Below are positions 1 to 7,308 of a stretch of DNA of 10,482 bases, in pieces. Source of the stretch: Verrucomicrobia subdivision 6 bacterium (lineage in GTDB: Bacteria > Verrucomicrobiota > Verrucomicrobiia > Methylacidiphilales > Verrucolacustridaceae); the NCBI GenBank assembly GCA_945866245.1, contig CAMBGW010000026.1:1-10482 (forward strand), read 5' to 3'. The notes under the pieces are model-generated. The model was not told the DNA's origin, ran no database searches, and was given only the letters and a program-made list of their open reading frames with translations. Made by a program: the position numbers and the translations under genes. Positions within the stretch are counted from its first letter, which is position 1. Each line of letters starts with the position of its first letter.

Positions 1-98
1 GTCACCTCCGCTCCGTGACTCAAGAGCCACTCCGCGGCTGCTTGCCCGCTGCGTCCCATTCCCAGCACCACGACTTTGGCTCCTTTCCATTTTTCCAT
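1..98 (-). CDS. murD: UDP-N-acetylmuramoylalanine--D-glutamate ligase MurD, N-terminal fragment
   Basis: The first 32 codons and part of the next are visible; the rest lies beyond the left edge. The peptide begins MEKWKGAKVVVLGMGRSGQA and continues to a HGAEVT-like strand. This is the Rossmann-like N-terminal domain of MurD, with the glycine-rich GMGRSG turn that binds the UDP of UDP-MurNAc-L-Ala. MurD adds D-glutamate in the cytoplasm. The ATG at 98 is chosen because an AAAGGAG sits just upstream, overlapping the mraY stop, and because the gap to mraY is only 8 bases, which suggests coupled translation. Position directly after mraY is the usual place of murD in dcw clusters. The ligase P-loop and catalytic parts cannot be checked because they are off the window. 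Confidence 0.9.
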   Translation of the reverse strand, partial: MEKWKGAKVVVLGMGRSGQAAAEWLLSHGAEV

Positions 99-106
99 GA
101 CTCCTT

Positions 107-1213
107 TCACCGCAACTTCAGGGACGCCAGTCCCGCTAAGGCGAAGACCACGCCTAAAATCCAGAATCGCGTGACCACCGCCGTTTCACTCCACCCTCGG
201 AGCTCGAAATGGTGATGAATCGGAGACATCGCAAAAATTCTTTTCCCCGTAAGCCGGAAAGACGCGACCTGCAGGATGACCGACAGCGCTTCCATCACAA
301 AAACTCCCCCAATCACCGCCAGTAACAGCTCCTGATTGATGCAAATCGCCACCACTCCCACTGCCCCACCCAAGGCGAGCGAACCGGTATCTCCCATGAA
401 AACCTGAGCGGGATGACAGTTAAACCAGAGAAATCCTAATGCCGAGCCGAAGAGTGCCGCAGAAAAGATCACTAACTCCTCCCCACCTGGCAACTTTGGG
501 AGAAACAGGTAGGTGGCCAACTTTGCGTGGCTCGATAGGTAGGCAAAGAGTCCCAAGACCAGGGCCACAGTTAAAATACAGCCCGAGGCTAACCCATCCA
601 ATCCATCCGTCAGATTGACCGCATTAGAACTCCCCACGATGATAAAAATAAAAAAGAGGATCGCTCCCCAAACCGGTAGCTGGAGCTGGAAGAACTCCTC
701 CCTGACAAACGGAATCTGTAATTTCAGCGCCGCCTCCCTCGCCTGCGGCATGAGCATCAATACTCCCGCCACACCTCCCGCTACCAACCCCTGGACCATC
801 AACTTCTGTCGTCCCCCCAGCCCCCCGGAGGATTTTTTCCGGACCTTGGCGTAATCGTCGCAGAATCCCAAAGTACCCAGCGCCAAAGTGCTTCCCAAGG
901 CTAACCAAAGATAAGGATTCGTCGGACGCCCCCAGAGCAAACACGCCAGAGTGAGCGAAAATAAAATCAGGACCCCGCCCATCGTCGGCGTCCCCTGCTT
1001 GCTTTCATGCAGATCGGCCAACCGATGCACCTCCTCCTTACTGCGCAAGGGTTGGCCTAAATTGAGCCGACGCAGCGCCGCAATCACTCGGGGACCAATC
1101 CACAAACAAAAGCAGAAGGAAGTCAGTGCCGCTCCTACCGTCCGAAACGTCACATACTGGAAAACGTTCAAAGGCCCAAACCAATCACTTAGCAAGCTGA
1201 GGTAATACAACAT
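107..1213 (-). CDS. mraY: Phospho-N-acetylmuramoyl-pentapeptide transferase MraY
   Basis: MraY is an integral membrane enzyme that transfers phospho-MurNAc-pentapeptide from UDP onto undecaprenyl phosphate, giving lipid I. The 368 residues are close to the family norm and alternate between many hydrophobic segments and short loops. Diagnostic sites are GTPTMGG near 74-80, the catalytic Asp pair in FCDDYAK (D119, D120, with K123), NAVNLTDGLDGLA at 197-209, MGDTGS at 273-278, and the histidine-rich PIHHHFE at 331-337. The ATG at 1213 lies one base after the murF stop. Its GAGGGGG ribosome binding site is inside the 3' end of murF, so it is presumably translated in the same transcript. No truncation or missing key residue is seen. 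Confidence 0.98.
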   Translation of the reverse strand: MLYYLSLLSDWFGPLNVFQYVTFRTVGAALTSFCFCLWIGPRVIAALRRLNLGQPLRSKEEVHRLADLHESKQGTPTMGGVLILFSLTLACLLWGRPTNPYLWLALGSTLALGTLGFCDDYAKVRKKSSGGLGGRQKLMVQGLVAGGVAGVLMLMPQAREAALKLQIPFVREEFFQLQLPVWGAILFFIFIIVGSSNAVNLTDGLDGLASGCILTVALVLGLFAYLSSHAKLATYLFLPKLPGGEELVIFSAALFGSALGFLWFNCHPAQVFMGDTGSLALGGAVGVVAICINQELLLAVIGGVFVMEALSVILQVASFRLTGKRIFAMSPIHHHFELRGWSETAVVTRFWILGVVFALAGLASLKLR

Positions 1214-1214
1214 T

Positions 1215-2594
1215 TTACTTTCCCCCTCGCAATTTAGCCGCCACCCACTCCATTCCCTCTTTCCGACTTCCCTTGACCAAAATCCGATCCCCCGCCTGCG
1301 CCGCCGCCTGATAGGCTGTTGCCAAATCTTCTTTTTTCGAGAACCAACGGATCCAATCTCCCGGCCGAATCTTTTTGGCTCCCTCCACTAGGAATTTGGC
1401 ATCCTCTCCCACCACCAAACATAATCCGATCTTTCGTCGTGCCACCGCCGCACCCGATTCTTCATGCAACAGCTCCCCAAAGGATCCCAACTCCGCCATC
1501 GCTCCTAACAAAGCCACATTTCTGCCTTTTCCAGGGAGATCCTCCAAAGTCTGAAGCCCGGCAGACAAACTGTCCGGATTCGCATTGTAACTGTCATCCA
1601 AAAGCCAACCCTCCCCCAACTTTTCTAACCTCACCCGGCCCGAAGGCAGCTGAACCTTTTCCAAAGCAGTCGCCGCAACTTTCGGCTCTACCCCCAGCTC
1701 AACCCCCGCCGCCCAAGCCTGCGCCGCATTCATCGCCATGTGCGAACCCGGAAGCGGAATCCGCACCGACACCCGTCCTCGCGGTCCTTCACAAATAAAC
1801 GAGGTCGACCCACCTTCATGGCTCACCTCCCCGAGACGATAATCCGCACCCGCCGAACGCCCGACCCGCACCACTCGCGCGCGACATCCCTCTAAAGTCA
1901 TCTTCTCCAGCGGATCATCCGCGTTGCTAATGGCTAACCCGTTCGCCGGAAGCGCCCGATAAAGTGCTCCCTTCTCCTTGGCCGTCGCTTCCTTCGAGCC
2001 CATTCCCTCGATATGCGCCCAACCCACATTCGTCACTAATCCCACCTCCGGTTCCGCTAACTCAGCCAGCGCCCCAATTTCCCCAGGTGAGTTCATCGCC
2101 AACTCCACCACCGCCCACCGATCCTCCGCTCCGATTCCCAACAAAGTCAGCGGCACGCCGAAATGGTTATTCAGATTGCCCTGCGTACGATGAGTCGGAC
2201 CCGTTGTCCCCAGCACCGCCGCCAACATCTCTTTCGTGCTGCTCTTTCCAGAACTTCCCGTTACGGAAGCAACACGCACGGAAAGTAACCGCCGATATCC
2301 ATGAGCTAATTTTTGTAAAGCTTTCTGCGTATCGGCGACTCGCAAGTAGGCAAAACCCGTGGGGACTTTCCCTGCTTCCTGCTTTTCGACTAAAGCCGCA
2401 ATCGCACCCTTCTCCACCGCCTCTCGGACATGTTCATGCCCATCGTGCTTTACGCCGCGAATCGCAATAAAGATTTCCCCTGGCCGAATCGTTCGCGAAT
2501 CGATTCCCACCCCAGACGCCACCCGCTCCCCATTTCCACAAATCAACTCCGCTCCAGCCAAATCCGCGATGGTGGATAGGGAGAGTGATTTCAT
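1215..2594 (-). CDS. murF: UDP-N-acetylmuramoyl-tripeptide--D-alanyl-D-alanine ligase MurF
   Basis: MurF adds D-Ala-D-Ala to UDP-MurNAc-tripeptide, the last cytoplasmic step of precursor synthesis. The 459-residue protein has the three Mur ligase domains. The N-terminal part has DSRTIRPGEIFIAIRG near 32-47. The ATP loop VTGSSGKSSTKE sits near 111-122, where Ser replaces the Thr most common after the lysine, a conservative change. It is followed by GNLNNHFGVPLTLL near 139-152 and the NVGWAHIEGMGS stretch near 189-200. DDSYNANPDS near 332-341 is typical of MurF. The ATG at 2594 forms an ATGA overlap with the murE stop and has AAAGGAG six bases upstream, so the two genes are translationally coupled. 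The segment VVELAMNSPGEIG departs slightly from the usual glycine-rich form but keeps the E and GEI residues. Confidence 0.97.
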   Translation of the reverse strand: MKSLSLSTIADLAGAELICGNGERVASGVGIDSRTIRPGEIFIAIRGVKHDGHEHVREAVEKGAIAALVEKQEAGKVPTGFAYLRVADTQKALQKLAHGYRRLLSVRVASVTGSSGKSSTKEMLAAVLGTTGPTHRTQGNLNNHFGVPLTLLGIGAEDRWAVVELAMNSPGEIGALAELAEPEVGLVTNVGWAHIEGMGSKEATAKEKGALYRALPANGLAISNADDPLEKMTLEGCRARVVRVGRSAGADYRLGEVSHEGGSTSFICEGPRGRVSVRIPLPGSHMAMNAAQAWAAGVELGVEPKVAATALEKVQLPSGRVRLEKLGEGWLLDDSYNANPDSLSAGLQTLEDLPGKGRNVALLGAMAELGSFGELLHEESGAAVARRKIGLCLVVGEDAKFLVEGAKKIRPGDWIRWFSKKEDLATAYQAAAQAGDRILVKGSRKEGMEWVAAKLRGGK

Positions 2595-4051
2595 CCCCGA
2601 CTCCTTTCTGCCAAAGCCCGCTCCACCTCTCGACGATCCGAAAATGGAATTTTCTCACCCCGAATCTCCTGAAACTCCTCATGTCCCTTTCCTGCCACCA
2701 GCACCACATCCCCCACCGCGGCCGAACGTACCGCAATCCGAATCGCCTCAGCCCGATTCTCCACAACCTGCGCCGATGTCCCTGCAGGCAATCCCGCCAC
2801 CATCTCCTGCAAAATCTTTTTCGGATCCTCACTCCTAGGATTGTCCGATGTCAGCACCACTTGATCTGCCCACTGGGCCGCCGCCGCACTCATCGCAGGA
2901 CGCTTTCCATTATCCCGATCACCCCCCGCTCCCAAAACCACCCAGAGAGAACCTTGAGTCAAAGGCTTCAACGTGCTCAGCGCCGCTCCGATCGCCTCCG
3001 CTGTGTGCGCATAATCCACCAGCACGGAAATTTCACCTGCGTGAGGCACTTTTTCCATTCTTCCTGTGACCACAGGAGCTCGCCCTAATCCCGCTGCCAC
3101 TTTCTCCGCCGACCAGCCCGCCTGCATCGCCGCCGCCGCGGCCGCTAAGGCATTCGTAACGTTGAATCGCCCCAACCACGGTAAGGTGGCCGGCACCTCT
3201 CCCTCGGGACTACAGAACACAAATGAACTTCCCCCCATGCCCATCTTCAGATTTTTCGTATGCACGTCTCCTCGATCCACCCCATAGGTCATCACTCGAA
3301 CTCCCGGTCGGCACCGCGCCCCCATTCTCACCCCCGCCGGATCCTCCTGATGAATTACCGCAAAAGAGCCCTCTTCCAAACCCTCAAACAACTTTCCCTT
3401 GGCCGATTCATACGCGCTCATCGTTTCGTGATAATCCAAATGATCTCTCCCCAGATTCGTAAAGACCGCACCTGCAAAATTCACTCCTTCCGTCCGACCT
3501 TGCTCCAAGGCATGCGAGCTCACCTCCATCGAGGCTGCCCGACACCCATTCTCCCGCATTTCCGCCAACATCGACTGCAGATCTAACGCTTCCGGTGTTG
3601 TCTGCTTGGCAGGCTGTCGCCCTTTTCCTACATCATTTCCTACCGTGCCCATATAACCGCAATGCAACCCGCACCCCTCAAACAAAGACTGCAACAACAT
3701 CGCCGTGGAAGTCTTTCCATTCGTTCCCGTAATTCCCACCACTCGAATCTCCTTTGAGGGATTGCCATAAAAATTCGCCGCCATTCGCCCCAAGGCCCGA
3801 CGACCATTCTCCACCCGAATTCTCGGAACCTCCGTCTCCTTCGTTTTTTGCTCTGCCACGACGGCTACCGCTCCCCGCTGCAACGCGTCTGGCACGAATG
3901 CGTGGCCATCACTTTTTTTCCCTTTCCAAGTACAGAAAAGGGATCCCTGGCCCACTTTTTGGGATTCGTACGCTAAGGCATAAATCTCCGCCTCTTTCCC
4001 GCCTTGCCACTCCTTCACCGCCACTCCCTTCATGACCTCGGTCAACTTCAT
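2591..4051 (-). CDS. murE: UDP-N-acetylmuramoyl-L-alanyl-D-glutamate--2,6-diaminopimelate ligase MurE
   Basis: MurE adds the third stem-peptide residue in the cytoplasm. The 486-residue protein has the N-terminal UDP-binding domain (SQKVGQGSLFC near 30-40), the ATP loop GITGTNGKTS at 106-115, TTPEALDLQ at 151-159, SMEVSSHAL at 174-182, and GRDHLDYH at 201-208. Lys218 in YESAKGKLFE is the likely carbamylated lysine. DNPRSEDP at 403-410 carries the Arg typical of meso-diaminopimelate enzymes rather than lysine-adding ones, so the cell wall is predicted to be of the meso-DAP type. GKGHEEFQ near 454-461 is the usual C-terminal signature. The ATG at 4051 overlaps the ftsI stop as ATGA and has AAGGAG six bases upstream. 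Confidence 0.97.
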   Translation of the reverse strand: MKLTEVMKGVAVKEWQGGKEAEIYALAYESQKVGQGSLFCTWKGKKSDGHAFVPDALQRGAVAVVAEQKTKETEVPRIRVENGRRALGRMAANFYGNPSKEIRVVGITGTNGKTSTAMLLQSLFEGCGLHCGYMGTVGNDVGKGRQPAKQTTPEALDLQSMLAEMRENGCRAASMEVSSHALEQGRTEGVNFAGAVFTNLGRDHLDYHETMSAYESAKGKLFEGLEEGSFAVIHQEDPAGVRMGARCRPGVRVMTYGVDRGDVHTKNLKMGMGGSSFVFCSPEGEVPATLPWLGRFNVTNALAAAAAAMQAGWSAEKVAAGLGRAPVVTGRMEKVPHAGEISVLVDYAHTAEAIGAALSTLKPLTQGSLWVVLGAGGDRDNGKRPAMSAAAAQWADQVVLTSDNPRSEDPKKILQEMVAGLPAGTSAQVVENRAEAIRIAVRSAAVGDVVLVAGKGHEEFQEIRGEKIPFSDRREVERALAERSRG

Positions 4052-5799
4052 AGCGCGCTCCTTCGAGCCACCACCGATGCTCCTCGATTCAAATGCAACT
4101 GCTCCGCCACTTGGGTCGCAATGTTCTTGAACGCCGGCCCCGCCACCAAGCCTCCGTAATAAACTTTCCCCTTGGGATCATCCACAAGGATCGAGACAAG
4201 GAATTCCGGTTTTTCCGCAGGAAGAAACCCAATGACAGAGGAACGATACTTGCCCACCGCGTATTCTCCACCCACTACTTTTCTGGCTGTGCCCGTTTTA
4301 CCTGCCACCTCATATCCGGGAACTTGGGCTCCCTCCGCTGTTCCCGCATCCGAGACCACACCCCTTAACGCTTCCACCATCTGCGCCGCCGCTTCCGGCT
4401 GAACGGCCTGACACACCACCTTCGGAAGGAACTGCAAGACCACCCGATTGTCCCGATCCACCACCGCCTTGATAATTCTGGGCTCCATTCTTTTCCCTCC
4501 ATTCGCAATTGCCGCATAAGCTAAAGCCATCTGTAAGTTGGTTGCCGCAATCTCATATCCCATCGGAATGCGCGTAATCGAGAGCTTGCTCCACCTCTTG
4601 GTCGGTCGGAGTAACCCTCCTTCCTCCCCCGGCAAAATGCCCTCTCCCCGCTGGGTCTTTTGCCCAAACCCAAATAGTCGGGCGTACTCGTATACTTTTT
4701 CTTCTCCCAACTGAATGGCTAACTTCGCCATGCCAATGTTACTCGATTTGGCCACCACCTCCCGCAAGGTCAAAAGCCCGAATGCTTCGTGATCCTTGAG
4801 TGATGCACCCCCGTAAAACATCTCCCCATTTTCACAAAAGAATGTGCTTTTTAAATCCACCACCTTTTCATTCAGCCCTGCCGCCACCGTGACAATTTTA
4901 AAGGTCGAACCTGGCTCATAGGTGTCCGACAAAGGCCGATCCTTGATCGCCCAAGCCTCAAACGATTTCCTCTGGTTCGGATCAAAGGTCGGCCGACTCG
5001 TCATGGCAAGAATCTCTCCCGTCGCGGGACGCATCACCACAATCTGCAAATTTTCCGGCTGATACTTTTCCACCAGTGAATCGGCTTCTCTCTCCACCAC
5101 ATGCTGGATGCCCTGATCCACCGTCAGAACTACATGGTACCCATCCCTCGCCGGCCGATCGCTCAATCGAAAATAAGGAATCTCCCTGCGGATCGCATCG
5201 TGAATGATCCGTCTTTCTCCCGCTACCCCACGCAGATACCGATCCATCGATTTTTCTACCCCCGCCTCGCCCACCTCCAGAGCAAACGGCCTCTCCATTC
5301 CCGCTGGGGTGATCTCTTGCAGATTCACATAGCCCAAAATTTGCGAGGTCTCCGACCCGTTCGGATAATTGCGAACTGTCTTTCGTTCGAAACGGATCGA
5401 TCGAATTTTATTCGCCCGAAGTTTTGCTTCCGTCTCCACGCTGATCCCCTCGGCAATCTTCTGGTACCGGTTTTCTGGGTCTGCTTGCCCCTTCAACCAC
5501 TCCGCCGACACCCCTAAGATCGAAGCAAGTAGGGGCAACTCCTTCGGCTCTTGCGCTAAAATCTTTCCATCAAGCCGAACTTCAATCCATGGCATGCTCT
5601 GCGCCAAAACCCGCCCGCTCACATCCAAAATCGATCCTCGCTGCGCAGCCACTGGCTCCCCTCGGGTGTGACTGCGGATCGCTTCCGCCCGATAACTCTC
5701 CTGCTTGACCAGCTGGATCCAAATCAACTTGCAGGAGACAACCGTGAAGAAGAACGCGAAAAGCAACGTCAACCCCATCACTCGCCTTTGCGGATTCAA
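4048..5799 (-). CDS. ftsI: Septal peptidoglycan transpeptidase FtsI (class B PBP3-type)
   Basis: FtsI is the division-specific D,D-transpeptidase, inserted in the inner membrane with its catalytic part in the periplasm. I place the start at the TTG at 5799, giving 583 residues. It makes a TTGA overlap with the ftsL stop, like the ATGA junctions around it, and has AAGGAGG seven bases upstream. An upstream in-frame TTG at 5835 would add 12 residues, but it sits deep in ftsL and lacks such a site. With the 5799 start, a membrane segment spans about 7-30, and the pedestal domain begins with RGSILDVSGRVLA near 54-66. The transpeptidase motifs are STFK with Ser298 and Lys301, SSN at 352-354, and KTG at 501-503. 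No PASTA repeats follow. The length matches the family (E. coli FtsI has 588 residues). Confidence 0.96.
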   Translation of the reverse strand: MNPQRRVMGLTLLFAFFFTVVSCKLIWIQLVKQESYRAEAIRSHTRGEPVAAQRGSILDVSGRVLAQSMPWIEVRLDGKILAQEPKELPLLASILGVSAEWLKGQADPENRYQKIAEGISVETEAKLRANKIRSIRFERKTVRNYPNGSETSQILGYVNLQEITPAGMERPFALEVGEAGVEKSMDRYLRGVAGERRIIHDAIRREIPYFRLSDRPARDGYHVVLTVDQGIQHVVEREADSLVEKYQPENLQIVVMRPATGEILAMTSRPTFDPNQRKSFEAWAIKDRPLSDTYEPGSTFKIVTVAAGLNEKVVDLKSTFFCENGEMFYGGASLKDHEAFGLLTLREVVAKSSNIGMAKLAIQLGEEKVYEYARLFGFGQKTQRGEGILPGEEGGLLRPTKRWSKLSITRIPMGYEIAATNLQMALAYAAIANGGKRMEPRIIKAVVDRDNRVVLQFLPKVVCQAVQPEAAAQMVEALRGVVSDAGTAEGAQVPGYEVAGKTGTARKVVGGEYAVGKYRSSVIGFLPAEKPEFLVSILVDDPKGKVYYGGLVAGPAFKNIATQVAEQLHLNRGASVVARRSAL

Positions 5800-6149
5800 C
5801 GGCTCTCCTCCTTCGCTAGATCGGTCGATTGCCAACCCTTTCGAATCGGTGCCTCATAAATCTCCAGCTGACTCACACTCACTAACCCTAAATTCATCTG
5901 GGTCGCCCGCTCGGTTAAGTGTCTCGGCGATCGCAACTTCTCCGCCTGCAACCGGGCTGACTTCAAAACATCCTCTTGCCGGGCGCGAGCTGTTTCCAAC
6001 TTCTTCAACTCCCCCGCCGCACGAATATTGGCAACGTGTAGCAACGCAAAAGCCACCACCAAGGTCGTGGCTAAGCCCGCCGCCACAAGGAATCGCGCCA
6101 GCTGCGTCCCACCCACATGATTCGTGCGCCGGATCTGATTTCGGCTCAT
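5796..6149 (-). CDS. ftsL: FtsL-like divisome protein
   Basis: This 117-residue single-pass membrane protein lies between rsmH and ftsI, the fixed place of ftsL in dcw clusters. It has a basic cytoplasmic N-terminus (MSRNQIRRTNHVGG) and one hydrophobic segment near 18-40. A heptad-like charged stretch rich in Ala, Leu, Glu, Lys and Arg near 45-75 is consistent with a periplasmic coiled coil. FtsL proteins diverge strongly in sequence, so the call rests on topology, size and position rather than on conserved motifs. In the divisome FtsL pairs with FtsB and FtsQ and activates FtsW-FtsI. The ATG at 6149 overlaps the rsmH stop as ATGA, with GGGGGAGG seven bases upstream. Confidence 0.85.
   Translation of the reverse strand: MSRNQIRRTNHVGGTQLARFLVAAGLATTLVVAFALLHVANIRAAGELKKLETARARQEDVLKSARLQAEKLRSPRHLTERATQMNLGLVSVSQLEIYEAPIRKGWQSTDLAKEESR
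5807..5813 (-). promoter_or_regulatory. Ribosome binding site that fixes the ftsI start
   Basis: AAGGAGG inside the 3' end of ftsL lies seven bases before the TTG at 5799. This ideal spacing is the main reason for preferring the 583-residue ftsI start over the in-frame TTG at 5835. Confidence 0.8.
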
Positions 6150-7060
6150 GACGAAACCTCCCCCAACCGCTCCGCCCCACGTAAACGCGCACTCCGCGCT
6201 CGGGGATTTTTTGAAATCTCCTCCTCACTCGGAACCTCTTCCCCTAAAGCCTTCACCCATCGCTCCGCATTCGGTAGGCCAAAGGCCATTCCCATTTCCC
6301 TTTTTTCTTCCTCGGCATGACCCCGAATCCAATGCTTCACCACCCGATCCTCCGCTGAGTGATAGGTCAATACGGCCAATCTTCCCCCCGCACGTAAAAC
6401 CTTCGGTACCGAGGCCAAGACCTGATCCAAAACCTCCCCCTCCCGATTGACCGCACGCCGCAGTGCCAAAAAGGTCCGCGTCGCAGGATGTTTAATCCCC
6501 GGCCGTGCGGGCCTTGTCGCTCGGCACACTGCCGTGGCTAAATCCGCTGTCGTCCCCAGCGGTCGTGCACGGACAATTCCCCTGGCAATTTTTCCGGGAT
6601 CCCGATCTTCTCCTCCATCCCGCAAAAGATTTCGTAACTCAGGTTCCGATAGGTTGTTCACCAAATCCGCTGCCGACATTCCGGTCGTTGGATCCATTCG
6701 CATGTCCAAAGGTCCACTTTGCTGAAAACTAAATCCCCGCTCCGCTTGATCCACCTGCGGGGAGGAGATACCTAAATCCAAAAGTAGCCCATCCGCTTGA
6801 CCCTCCTGGCTCACCACCTTTCCCAAATCACTAAAGTTGACGCGGTGAAATCGAAACCGCTCCGACCCCACCTCCGCTTGCAACCTCTGGGCCTCCGCTT
6901 CCGCCGCAGGATCCACGTCCAGGGCCACAACCCGTGCCCCCCGCTCGAGAAATGCACGGGTGTGTCCACCACGACCAAAGGTCGCGTCATACACCGTGCG
7001 TCCGGGAGCGGGTTGCAACATGCTCAAGATCGCCTCCAAAAGAACTGGGACGTGCTCCAC
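6146..7060 (-). CDS. rsmH: 16S rRNA (cytosine(1402)-N4)-methyltransferase RsmH (MraW)
   Basis: RsmH methylates N4 of C1402 in the 16S rRNA decoding centre using S-adenosylmethionine. The 304-residue protein opens with EHVPVLLEAIL, the normal family N-terminus. It has the SAM-binding DATFGRGGHTRAFL at 25-38, LDVDPAA at 47-53, and DGLLLDLGISSPQVDQAERGF near 90-110. LDMRMDPTTGMSAADLVN follows near 118-135, then GKIARGIVRAR near 156-166, RTFLALRRAVN near 195-205, and LTYHSAEDRVVK near 231-242, where family members usually read SFHSLEDR. The start is GTG at 7060. An in-frame TAA lies just two codons upstream at 7064-7066, so no longer form is possible without readthrough. There is no proper SD, only an AAGG abutting the GTG, so initiation may depend on the small ORF that ends three bases earlier. 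Confidence 0.97.
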   Translation of the reverse strand: MEHVPVLLEAILSMLQPAPGRTVYDATFGRGGHTRAFLERGARVVALDVDPAAEAEAQRLQAEVGSERFRFHRVNFSDLGKVVSQEGQADGLLLDLGISSPQVDQAERGFSFQQSGPLDMRMDPTTGMSAADLVNNLSEPELRNLLRDGGEDRDPGKIARGIVRARPLGTTADLATAVCRATRPARPGIKHPATRTFLALRRAVNREGEVLDQVLASVPKVLRAGGRLAVLTYHSAEDRVVKHWIRGHAEEEKREMGMAFGLPNAERWVKALGEEVPSEEEISKNPRARSARLRGAERLGEVSS

Positions 7061-7063
7061 GCC

Positions 7064-7243
7064 TTAAGGGGTGGGGCGCAACCGGAGGATTTCCCGTCGT
7101 ACGGGTCGCCGGAGGCCAATGATTTCGTAGGCGTTGCGTTTCGGAAGTTTGACCACCCCGTGGCCTTCGACTCTTCCGGAACCATCTCGGCGGCAGGAAA
7201 AGCCGCAGGCGAGTTTTCCCCTCATCATCTGCTTCCAGTCCAT
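7064..7243 (-). CDS. Unrecognised small basic protein (59 aa) immediately upstream of rsmH
   Basis: I do not recognise this product. The ATG at 7243 has a perfect AGGAGG six bases upstream (7250-7255), and an in-frame TAG between the two blocks any longer start. The 59 codons run to a TAA at 7064-7066, three bases before the rsmH GTG. The peptide starts MDWKQMMRGKLACGFSCRRD and ends EILRLRPTP. It is strongly basic, has two cysteines at 13 and 17 spaced CxxxC, a glycine-rich centre, and no membrane segment. It shares the reading frame of rsmH, separated only by TAA GGC. It probably serves translational coupling into rsmH, which lacks its own SD, and may also act as a small protein. Alternatives are a leader peptide without product function, or an ancestral N-terminal extension of RsmH split by a stop codon. 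No homology could be checked. Confidence 0.6.
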   Translation of the reverse strand: MDWKQMMRGKLACGFSCRRDGSGRVEGHGVVKLPKRNAYEIIGLRRPVRREILRLRPTP

Positions 7244-7249
7244 ATTCTA

Positions 7250-7255
7250 CCTCCT
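7250..7255 (-). promoter_or_regulatory. Consensus ribosome binding site of the 59-codon ORF
   Basis: AGGAGG followed by the six-base spacer TAGAAT and ATG. This is among the best SD sites in the window, and it serves an ORF that usual length cut-offs would miss. Confidence 0.65.
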
Positions 7256-7291
7256 GGGACGCCCGAACCGATCCGATGGAACGCGCCTCCC
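7256..7291 (-). other. Imperfect hairpin directly upstream of the small-ORF ribosome binding site
   Basis: On the minus strand the arms GGGAGGCGCGTTCC and GGTTCGGGCGTCCC can pair in 10 of 14 positions around an 8-base loop. The 3' arm abuts the AGGAGG of the 59-codon ORF. In the transcript it could expose or hide that site. No match to a known riboswitch or leader motif is recognised, and chance pairing in GC-rich sequence is possible. Confidence 0.3.
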
Positions 7292-7308
7292 GGGCCCGTC
7301 CTCCGAAA

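Noticed and set aside
1319..2470. Long proline-rich plus-strand open frames opposite murF
   Set aside because: They are mirror images of a C-rich strand antisense to a clear Mur ligase. Proline/serine richness is the expected artefact.
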